Shown here one piece after another: positions 1-6,070 of a DNA stretch of 12,529 nt. This DNA is from Marinospirillum sp. GTDB lineage: Bacteria; Pseudomonadota; Gammaproteobacteria; Pseudomonadales; Halomonadaceae. The number at the start of each line of letters is the position of its first letter. Position 1 is the stretch's first letter. The notes under the pieces were generated by a model. The model was given only the letters and a program-made list of their open reading frames with translations. It did not search any database and was not told the DNA's origin. The stretch spans positions 1 to 12,529 of the forward strand of contig SKOQ01000025.1 of NCBI GenBank assembly GCA_007119985.1. Reading direction: 5' to 3'. A program made the position numbers and the translations under genes.

Positions 1-713
1 GCTGGAGGCGGTGAGCTTGATACGCGACTGGCCAGTGGGAGCTCGGCCAGCTGTTCGGCAGATTGGCCGTCAGGTAGATCAAGCAGAACATACACCTGTG
101 CGGGTTGTTGCCATTCATGCAGAGCCAGCTGACCACGCCAATAGTCAAGTTGAGTCAATAAGCTCAGCATACCAAGAAACTCACCTTCGGGTGTTTCCAA
201 GCGTCTGAGCTGACCGACGACCTCCTGATGACCTGTACGGGCGCGCATCGGGCGGGTAAAGCCATCGTGAGAGAACACTTGATCGCGCAGATGAATAAAA
301 TGGGCGCGATCACCAATCTCGACACTAAGCTGCCCTTGTGTTGAGCAGACGAGTCTGCCTTGCGCATCAAAATAATTAATGGCATAGACACCGCGAAAAT
401 GTTCGACAAGCTGATTCAGCTCTGCTGTCCACACAGGTGTGCAGTCTTGGGTTTGTAGAGGAGAATGTGGCTGTAGGGCCATTCGGGATTCAACGAGATC
501 GAGTAGCTGCGTAAAACGGGCGATATCGCCATCAAACTGCAGGGCAATCACATCGGCCAGATGTTGAGATTGAGCGCGGACTTCTTGCGTTGTGTGACGA
601 AGATCGATGCCCATGCCAAGAAACAGCAAGGTGAGCATCAGCACCACCAGTGCAACAAGCTTGTGCAGCGGGTGTGAGATAGGGCGGGGTAATAGAGGTT
701 TATCTGAGCGCAT
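1..713 (-). CDS. Membrane sensor protein with periplasmic Cache/PAS-like domain (N-terminal part)
   Basis: The frame starts at an ATG at 713 and stays open for 237 codons to the left window edge, so the C-terminus is missing. An AGGA ribosome site lies about 6 bases before the ATG. The N-terminus has a short basic tail, then one hydrophobic segment at about residues 19-37. A long, mostly soluble region follows, as in inner-membrane receptors with an extracytoplasmic sensor. Within it, AINYFDAQGRLVCST (about 111-125) and GDRAHFIHLRD (about 134-144) resemble the strand and the D-R-x-x-F motif of dCache/PAS-like ligand domains. In this family the missing cytoplasmic part is usually GGDEF/EAL, histidine kinase or methyl-accepting; which one cannot be seen here. 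The membrane-sensor class is well supported, the output domain is unknown. Confidence 0.7.
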   Translation of the reverse strand, partial: MRSDKPLLPRPISHPLHKLVALVVLMLTLLFLGMGIDLRHTTQEVRAQSQHLADVIALQFDGDIARFTQLLDLVESRMALQPHSPLQTQDCTPVWTAELNQLVEHFRGVYAINYFDAQGRLVCSTQGQLSVEIGDRAHFIHLRDQVFSHDGFTRPMRARTGHQEVVGQLRRLETPEGEFLGMLSLLTQLDYWRGQLALHEWQQPAQVYVLLDLPDGQSAEQLAELPLASRVSSSPPP

Positions 714-866
714 ACTCTTCCTGATCATCCATGATGGTGTGCGATTTTGCTAGGTAGATGAACTTAGCTGGCTACAAATCGAAAAGGAAAGATAAATAAT
801 GATACATTGGCGCAGCAAAGAAAAGCCTCATGCTTAAATAAACGGGTGATTGGGGTGATCAACTAA

Positions 867-894
867 AACAGGATGGCTCTGAGGCCACCCTGTT
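867..894 (-). terminator. Rho-independent terminator of katG
   Basis: On the minus strand AACAGGGTGG and CCATCCTGTT form a 10-bp stem with one G-U pair around an 8-base loop, followed by a short run of four U. It sits about 46 bases past the katG stop codon. The short U run makes it a moderate rather than strong terminator. Confidence 0.7.
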
Positions 895-940
895 GATACC
901 CTGAGGTCCACACTGTTGCTTGAGCCTCAAAGCGGGTTTG

Positions 941-3163
941 TTAGCCAAGATCAAAGCGATCGGCGTTCATCACCTTGTTCCAAGCGGCAACAAAGTCTTT
1001 GACGAACTTCCAGCGTGCATCATCCTGTGCATAGGCCTCGGCCAAGGCACGCAGCTGGGAGTTGGAGCCAAAGACCAGATCCACGCGTGAGGCCGTCCAC
1101 TTAACTGCACCGGTGCTGCGATCACGGCCTTCAAAGGTTCCGGCCTGTTGCGCACTGGGTTGCCAAGCGATGCTCATGTCGGTCAGATTGACAAAGAAAT
1201 CCTGGCTGAGTTGTCCAGGACGTTCGGTGAGGACGCCCAGAGCACTGCCACCATGATTGACATTCAAGCTGCGCAAACCACCGACCAAGACCGTCATTTC
1301 TGGTGCGCTCAAGCCGAGCAACTGGGCTTTATCGACCAGCATTTCTTCAGCCGAAACGGTGAAGTTGGCGCGGCGATAGTTACGGAAGCCATCGGCCTCG
1401 GGTTTGAGCACTTCAAAAGATTCGACATCTGTCTGCTCGGCGCTGGCATCAGTACGCCCTGGTACAAAGGGAACCTCTATTGGTGTACCGGCTGCGGCTG
1501 CGGCGGCTTCAATGGCAGCGGCACCACCTAGCACAATCAGATCAGCCAGGCTCACTTTTTTACCGCCATACTGGGCTGCATTAAAGGCTGTCTGAATGGC
1601 TTCAAGCTGATCCAGTGCCTTAGCCAGCTGTGCAGGCTCATTGGCTTCCCAGTCTTTTTGTGGTGCCAGACGAATGCGTGCACCATTGGCGCCACCACGC
1701 TTGTCAGAGCCACGGAAGGTGGCAGCAGAACACCAGGCTGTGGCAATCAGCTCTTGGTGTGTGAGACCAGATGCCAGCAGTTGCTGTTTGAGCAGGGCAA
1801 TATCGCGCTGATCAATCAGCACATGATCGACAGCCGGTACTGGGTCTTGCCAAATCAGATCTTCTTGTGGGACTTCGGCACCGAGGTAGCAGGCTTTGGG
1901 GCCCATATCGCGGTGGGTCAGCTTAAACCAGGCGCGTGCAAAGGCATCGGCAAACTCTGCTGGGTTCTGATGGAAGTGCTCAGAGATTTTGCGGTACTCT
2001 GGATCTTCGCGCATCGCCATGTCGGCAGTGGTCATCATGATGCGGACTTTTTGCTGGGCATCTTCGGCATCAGGCGCGTGATCTTCTTCTTTCAGCCCCT
2101 TAGCTTCCCACTGCCAAGCGCCAGCGGGGCTTTTGACCAGCTCCCACTCATAGCCAAACAGCACATCAAAGTAGCCCATATCCCATTGCGTGGGGTGGGG
2201 TGTCCAGGCGCCTTCGATGCCACTGGTGATGGTATCGCGACCCTTGCCACTACCATGGCTGCTTTTCCAGCCAAAGCCCATTTCTTCAATTGCGGCTGCT
2301 TCTGGTTCTGGACCAACATGGGCCGCATCGCCAGCGCCATGCGCTTTACCAAAGGTATGGCCACCGGCGGTCAGGGCAACGGTTTCATAATCATTCATTG
2401 CCATGCGGGCAAAGGTTTCGCGGATGTCCTTGGCTGAAGCCAGAGGATCAGGCTGCCCATCTGGGCCTTCTGGGTTCACATAAATGAGGCCCATCTGTAC
2501 GGCAGCCAGAGGGTTCTCTAGATCTCGCTCACCTGAGTAGCGGCTGTTGGGCTTGTCGCTGGTGGCGAGCCACTCGGTTTCCGCACCCCAGTAGATATCT
2601 TCTTCAGGCGACCAAATATCTTGGCGGCCACCGGCAAAGCCAAAGGTCTGAAAGCCCATGCTTTCTAGCGCGACATTCCCCGCCAGAATATACAAGTCAG
2701 CCCAAGAGAGGCTATTGCCATACTTTTTCTTGATGGGCCAGAGCAGGCGTCGTGCTTTATCGAGGTTGCCATTGTCAGGCCAGGAGTTGATCGGTGCAAA
2801 ACGCTGGTTACCCGTCGAGGCACCACCACGCCCATCTGCGGTGCGATAGGTCCCGGCGGCGTGCCAAGCCATACGAATCATCAGCGGGCCATAGTGGCCA
2901 TAGTCTGCTGGCCACCAATCTTGCGATTGGGTCATGACCTCAGCGAGATCTTTTTTGACCGCTTGCAGATCCAGATTTTTAAAAGCTTCGGCATAGTTAA
3001 AATCTGCACCGAGCGGATTAGAAGCAGGGGTGTGTTGGTGGAGAATATGGAGGTTGAGTTGTTCTGGCCACCAGTCTTGCGCGCCACCGCCACCACCAGC
3101 GCGCTTGGTGCGGCTGCCGTGCATGACTGGGCATTGTCCTTGAGGTGTTGTTTTATCATTCAT
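941..3163 (-). CDS. katG: Catalase-peroxidase KatG
   Basis: A 740-residue bifunctional haem enzyme that removes hydrogen peroxide by catalase and peroxidase activity in the cytoplasm; no signal peptide is seen. Length fits the family (E. coli KatG has 726 residues). The distal haem pocket is in MIRMAWHAAGTYR: Arg97, Trp100 and His101. Tyr228 (in GLIYVNPEGPDG) and Met254 (in ARMAMND) complete the Met-Tyr-Trp cross-link that gives KatG its catalase activity. The proximal haem ligand is His269 in AGGHTFGKAHG. The second, haem-free domain occupies roughly residues 430-740. The ATG at 3163 is preceded by AGGAG at a good distance. No frameshift or missing catalytic residue was seen. The gene stands alone between its terminator and a roughly 250-base upstream gap that holds an AT-rich palindrome. 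Identification is secure. Confidence 0.98.
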   Translation of the reverse strand: MNDKTTPQGQCPVMHGSRTKRAGGGGGAQDWWPEQLNLHILHQHTPASNPLGADFNYAEAFKNLDLQAVKKDLAEVMTQSQDWWPADYGHYGPLMIRMAWHAAGTYRTADGRGGASTGNQRFAPINSWPDNGNLDKARRLLWPIKKKYGNSLSWADLYILAGNVALESMGFQTFGFAGGRQDIWSPEEDIYWGAETEWLATSDKPNSRYSGERDLENPLAAVQMGLIYVNPEGPDGQPDPLASAKDIRETFARMAMNDYETVALTAGGHTFGKAHGAGDAAHVGPEPEAAAIEEMGFGWKSSHGSGKGRDTITSGIEGAWTPHPTQWDMGYFDVLFGYEWELVKSPAGAWQWEAKGLKEEDHAPDAEDAQQKVRIMMTTADMAMREDPEYRKISEHFHQNPAEFADAFARAWFKLTHRDMGPKACYLGAEVPQEDLIWQDPVPAVDHVLIDQRDIALLKQQLLASGLTHQELIATAWCSAATFRGSDKRGGANGARIRLAPQKDWEANEPAQLAKALDQLEAIQTAFNAAQYGGKKVSLADLIVLGGAAAIEAAAAAAGTPIEVPFVPGRTDASAEQTDVESFEVLKPEADGFRNYRRANFTVSAEEMLVDKAQLLGLSAPEMTVLVGGLRSLNVNHGGSALGVLTERPGQLSQDFFVNLTDMSIAWQPSAQQAGTFEGRDRSTGAVKWTASRVDLVFGSNSQLRALAEAYAQDDARWKFVKDFVAAWNKVMNADRFDLG

Positions 3164-3316
3164 CTTGCGACTCCTATCACTACTTTTTGACGGCTTGGAA
3201 AATCAAGCGGCTCATTTCAGCGCGCGGCTGATTGAGTGAGGCTTTGGGCCAAGCCTTGACCCTGACTACAGCATGGACGCTGAAGGTGGGTTTGTCTAAG
3301 TTTGAATATTGATCGC

Positions 3317-3331
3317 AATCATTAAATGATT
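3317..3331. promoter_or_regulatory. 15-bp AT-rich palindrome upstream of katG, possible regulator site
   Basis: AATCATT-A-AATGATT is a perfect 7-1-7 inverted repeat about 155 bases before the katG start, in the most AT-rich part of the gap. A second small palindrome, ATTG-ATCG-CAAT (3308-3319), overlaps its left side. The 7-1-7 layout is that of Fur-family boxes, but the order of the arms differs from the usual Fur sequence and I see no OxyR-type ATAG-N7-CTAT repeats. It may be a regulator site or simply AT-rich sequence. Confidence 0.25.
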
Positions 3332-3373
3332 TAATTGGATGGATTCTGGGGCAAGAAATAGTCTATTGAAAGG

Positions 3374-3399
3374 AGCCGCATCCACCTGCAGATGCGGCT
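3374..3399 (-). terminator. Hairpin after the peroxiredoxin gene, likely terminator
   Basis: AGCCGCATC and GATGCGGCT form a perfect 9-bp GC-rich stem with an 8-base loop, about 20 bases past the stop codon of the minus-strand peroxiredoxin gene. On the minus strand it is followed by CCTTTC, so the U run is poor. It may be a weak terminator or an mRNA-stabilising hairpin. Confidence 0.55.
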
Positions 3400-3418
3400 G
3401 GGGGGTCATAGAGCGAGT

Positions 3419-3898
3419 TTAGCTGATCGCGGCCAGCAGAGTTTCGGCGCTGCTGAGATCGATTCCCTTCGGATCAATATTCAGCAGTTCCAGTTGGCCG
3501 TCGTTGATCAGCATGGCATAGCGCTGGCTACGCAGACCCAGTTGGGGACCTGCTAAATCTTGAGTGAGGCCAACGGCTTCAGCCCAATGGCCGAGGCCAT
3601 CTGCCAACATGATGATCTCTTCTGCATTTTGCGCCTTGCCCCAAGCATCCATCACAAAGGCATCATTGACAGAGGTACAGATAATGGCATCGATGCCCTT
3701 GGCTTTGATCTTATCTGCCAGCGCAACATAGCCAGGCAGGTGGGTCATGGAGCAGCCAGGAGTGAAGGCACCGGGAACGGCGAACAGGATGACCTTGCGG
3801 CCAGCAAATAAATCAGCAGTCTGAACGGCTTCAGGGCCTTCGGCACCCATCACACGCAGTTCGATATTCGGGAGGGTTTCACCCACTTGTACTGTCAT
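3419..3898 (-). CDS. Prx5-family peroxiredoxin (1-Cys type)
   Basis: A 159-residue thiol peroxidase that reduces hydrogen and organic peroxides in the cytoplasm. The peroxidatic cysteine is Cys49 in PGAFTPGCS, with Pro42 and Thr46 of the active site. Arg126 in RSQRYAM is the probable catalytic arginine, and Cys74 in IICTSVNDAFV matches the second conserved cysteine of human PrxV. No cysteine follows residue 74, so the resolving cysteine of the two-Cys Prx5 type is absent. By family knowledge such forms use glutathione/glutaredoxin as reductant. There is no fused glutaredoxin domain. The ATG at 3898 has AAGGAG seven bases upstream. The gene follows the transporter gene by 70 bases with no terminator between, but an IscR-like site in that gap suggests its own promoter. 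Confidence 0.93.
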   Translation of the reverse strand: MTVQVGETLPNIELRVMGAEGPEAVQTADLFAGRKVILFAVPGAFTPGCSMTHLPGYVALADKIKAKGIDAIICTSVNDAFVMDAWGKAQNAEEIIMLADGLGHWAEAVGLTQDLAGPQLGLRSQRYAMLINDGQLELLNIDPKGIDLSSAETLLAAIS

Positions 3899-3932
3899 AA
3901 CTTACTCCTTGATATGATGGAATCACAAACAA

Positions 3933-3957
3933 ATACCCGAGTATCTTAGTCGGAATA
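3933..3957. promoter_or_regulatory. Candidate IscR type-1 binding site upstream of the peroxiredoxin gene
   Basis: Read on the plus strand, the site begins ATACCCGAGT and continues with a 4-base middle and then TAGTCGG. I compared it with the 25-base type-1 IscR consensus as I remember it from E. coli work (ATASYYGACT, RWWWY, AGTCRRSTAT). The first 21 positions agree at 19; the last four do not. It lies 35-59 bases upstream of the peroxiredoxin ATG, a position suited to promoter control. I could not see a clear -35/-10 pair beside it. The consensus was recalled, not searched, and no iscR gene is in the window. Confidence 0.45.
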
Positions 3958-3968
3958 AGCGTGGAGGG

Positions 3969-4982
3969 CTAGTTTTTTTCACCTGTTGGCGACAGGGCAG
4001 CGTTATCGTGTTTGATCGGGCGCTGTGCATAGTCTTGTGCCAGATAAGCGCAGACCACCAGCTGAATTTGGTGATAAATCATCAGCGGAAGCAGGACCGG
4101 CCCAGCTGCCGCGCCAACGAAAATAAAGGGCGCCATTGGCGCGCCGGTCGCTAGGCTTTTTTTCGAGGCGCAAAAGACCAATGTGATTTCATCCTCGCGC
4201 GAGAAACCCTGTGCCCGAGCGATCCAGCGCGTGCCCACCAACACCAGCGCGAGCAGCAGGCAGCAGATGAGCGTAAGACCCAGTAGTTGCATCAGGCTCA
4301 CACTCTGCCAGAGTCCGGCGACCACTGCGGCACTGAAGGCGCTGTAAACGACCAGCAAAATACTGCCCTGATCGACTCTTTTCAGCCAGCTTTGTTGGCT
4401 TTGTACCCAAGTGCCGATCCAAGGGCGCAATAGATGGCCAATCACAAAAGGGAGCAGAAGCTGAAGGCTGATGCCACCCACTGCGGGCCAAAAAGGAAAG
4501 GCATCGCCTTGCGTGTTGAGCACAAGCTGCACTAAAAGCGGTGTTAGGAGCAGACCAATAAAGCTTGAAGCTGAGGCGCTGCAGATGGCGGCCGCCAAAT
4601 TGCCTCTGGCGATGGCAGTAAAGGCGATGGCAGATTGCACTGTGCCAGGGAGAACGGCTAGATAGAGTAGCCCTTGCCATAACCCCTCGCCGAGCCAAGG
4701 CCGCAGCAGCGGTTGCCCAAGTAAGACCAACAGAGGAAAGCCGATAAAAGTGCAGCCAAGGATCCAGCCATGCAAACGCCAATGGGTGAGTCCATTCCAC
4801 AAGGCTTGGCGTGATAAACGCGCGCCATGCAGGAAAAATAGCAGACTGATCGCCGCGCTGGTGAGGCCCGCCACCCAGAGAGCAGCCTGACCGCTTGCTG
4901 GCCAGAGAGAGGCCAGCAGCACCAATAGCATCAGTAGCAGAGTAAAGGGATCGAGCAGTGGTCGAAGAAAAGAGGTGAGCAC
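3969..4982 (-). CDS. Bile acid:sodium symporter (BASS/SBF-like, YfeH-like) family transporter
   Basis: A 337-residue inner-membrane protein with about ten hydrophobic segments spread through its length, as in the SBF-like family. Family signatures visible: LLFFLHGARLSRQAL near residue 50, LPGTVQSAIAFTAIARGN near 110-130, FCASKKSLATGAPMA near 270-285 and LMIYHQIQLVVCAYLA near 300. These conserved stretches are typical of YfeH-type members, whose natural substrate is uncertain; a sodium-coupled organic anion is a guess from the wider family. The start is GTG at 4982, chosen because AAGGA lies nine bases before it and the hydrophobic N-terminus begins there. It starts 38 bases after the EAL gene stop, so the two are probably co-transcribed. 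Confidence 0.88.
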   Translation of the reverse strand: MLTSFLRPLLDPFTLLLMLLVLLASLWPASGQAALWVAGLTSAAISLLFFLHGARLSRQALWNGLTHWRLHGWILGCTFIGFPLLVLLGQPLLRPWLGEGLWQGLLYLAVLPGTVQSAIAFTAIARGNLAAAICSASASSFIGLLLTPLLVQLVLNTQGDAFPFWPAVGGISLQLLLPFVIGHLLRPWIGTWVQSQQSWLKRVDQGSILLVVYSAFSAAVVAGLWQSVSLMQLLGLTLICCLLLALVLVGTRWIARAQGFSREDEITLVFCASKKSLATGAPMAPFIFVGAAAGPVLLPLMIYHQIQLVVCAYLAQDYAQRPIKHDNAALSPTGEKN

Positions 4983-5020
4983 AGCGCTGCATCCTTGCGA
5001 AAAGGTCTGAGACGTTTAGG

Positions 5021-5797
5021 TTAGGGCGCGCATTTTTGCCAATCGACTTGGGGGAGTTGCTCAAATTCAGGGCGTGAAAAAAAGTAGCCTTGCATCAGCG
5101 TGACGCCAAGATCAGCAAAAAAACGCATTTCTTCTGCTGTTTCTACGCCTTCAGCCAATAAAGTGATATTCAACTTTTGGCATAGGTCCGCCAAGCTGCG
5201 CGCAATAATCTGCTTGGTTGGATGGAGCGTGACATCGCGTACTAACTCCATATCCAGCTTCATCAGCTGTGGGATAAACTTAGACAGGAGGGTCAGACCG
5301 GCATGCCCAGCTCCAAAATCATCCAGTGCGGTCAAAAAGCCTTGTTGATGGTAGTGCTCAAAGATATTAGTGAGGTGAGCTGGATCATGAACGCGCTCGG
5401 ATTCGGTAATTTCAAACATAATCCGCTCTATCGGAAAGTTCACCGCTTTGGCCGCTTGCAAGGTGCTGCGAATACAATGCGCCGGCTCGTAAACAGCATT
5501 AGGCAAAAAATTAATGCTTAAAATCGAATCGAGCCCCAGTTGCGCCGCTAAGGAAATCGCTTTGACGCGACAAGCCTGATCAAAAGCATAGCGGTTATCG
5601 TCATTCACCTGCTCTAGCACCCATCCGGCGCCTTGTTTTTCTGGGCCGCGCACTAAAGCCTCATAGCCCCAGATGCTCTGCTGCTGGATGTCCACAATCG
5701 GCTGGTAAGCAAAGCTGAATTCAAAATCCAGTGGCGTAGCGCACTGACCGCAATCACCAATGCCAGACAAAGAAGTGGCTTGGATTTGAGAAGACAT
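5021..5797 (-). CDS. Stand-alone EAL-domain c-di-GMP phosphodiesterase
   Basis: A 258-residue cytoplasmic protein that is almost entirely one EAL domain, which hydrolyses cyclic di-GMP to pGpG. The catalytic set looks complete: Glu46 in YEALVRG, Asn96 in SINFLPN, Glu129 in FEITESE, Asp159-Asp160 in LDDFGAG, Lys180 in MKLD, Glu216 in AEGVET and Gln236 in LMQGYFF. Activity is therefore likely. No PAS, GGDEF or membrane part is present. The short N-terminal tail carries a CxxC pair (Cys16, Cys19) and there is a cysteine at 256 near the C-terminus; a metal or redox role is possible but unproven. The ATG at 5797 has AGGG about eight bases upstream. It is the first gene of a close run leading into the transporter and peroxiredoxin genes, with the small repeat elements just upstream. 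Confidence 0.93.
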   Translation of the reverse strand: MSSQIQATSLSGIGDCGQCATPLDFEFSFAYQPIVDIQQQSIWGYEALVRGPEKQGAGWVLEQVNDDNRYAFDQACRVKAISLAAQLGLDSILSINFLPNAVYEPAHCIRSTLQAAKAVNFPIERIMFEITESERVHDPAHLTNIFEHYHQQGFLTALDDFGAGHAGLTLLSKFIPQLMKLDMELVRDVTLHPTKQIIARSLADLCQKLNITLLAEGVETAEEMRFFADLGVTLMQGYFFSRPEFEQLPQVDWQKCAP

Positions 5798-5824
5798 GAT
5801 TAATACCCTGATTAAAGTAAGCGC

Positions 5825-5960
5825 CTAAGAAACCTCTGATTAACTACTATGCTGTGTTGAACTTGGCCTCAAAATGCTCATTGACTCCATGTAAACTCCG
5901 CTTTTTCGTCCAGTTTCGCCTTGCCTGACCTGCGCTCATGACGTTAATCAGAGGCTCTCT
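5825..5960. repeat. MITE-like inverted-repeat element, longer copy
   Basis: CCTCTGATTAAC (5833-5844) and its exact complement GTTAATCAGAGG (5943-5954) bound about 98 bases without a useful reading frame. The ends are extended outward by CTAAGAAA on the left and CTCTCT on the right, which match only in part. Size and structure fit a non-autonomous repeat. No flanking target duplication was clear. It lies between slt and the EAL gene, so it may carry part of the EAL gene's upstream control region. Confidence 0.55.
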
Positions 5961-6011
5961 AAGAAACCTCAGCTTCACGACGACGCCTAGGGTGTTAATG
6001 AGAGGCTCCCT
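5959..6011. repeat. Second, shorter copy of the same repeat ends
   Basis: CTAAGAAACCTC at 5959-5970 repeats exactly the left end seen at 5825-5836. GTTAATGAGAGGCTCCCT at 5994-6011 matches the right end at 5943-5960 in 16 of 18 bases. The 53-base unit abuts the longer copy and looks like an internally deleted derivative or a second insertion sharing the junction. Confidence 0.5.
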
Positions 6012-6034
6012 GAATTTTAGACTTCATTTTACAG

Positions 6035-6059
6035 AAAAAAAGCACAAGGAGCTTGGCTT
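6035..6059 (-). terminator. Rho-independent terminator of slt
   Basis: On the minus strand AAGCCAAG pairs with CTTG and GCTT, with one bulged T and a 3-base loop, and the stem runs into seven U residues. It lies about 12 bases past the slt stop codon, a typical place. Confidence 0.8.
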
Positions 6060-6070
6060 TTATTGATCCG

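Noticed and set aside
1658..2437. A 259-codon open frame on the plus strand inside katG
   Set aside because: It is antisense to a clearly coding catalase-peroxidase gene, has no ribosome site, and its translation shows no recognisable domain; it follows from codon bias of katG.
4189..5064. A 291-codon minus-strand frame overlapping the transporter and EAL gene ends
   Set aside because: It is an out-of-frame shadow of the transporter gene, whose own frame has full family motifs; the translation is rich in Arg, Ser and Ala without structure.
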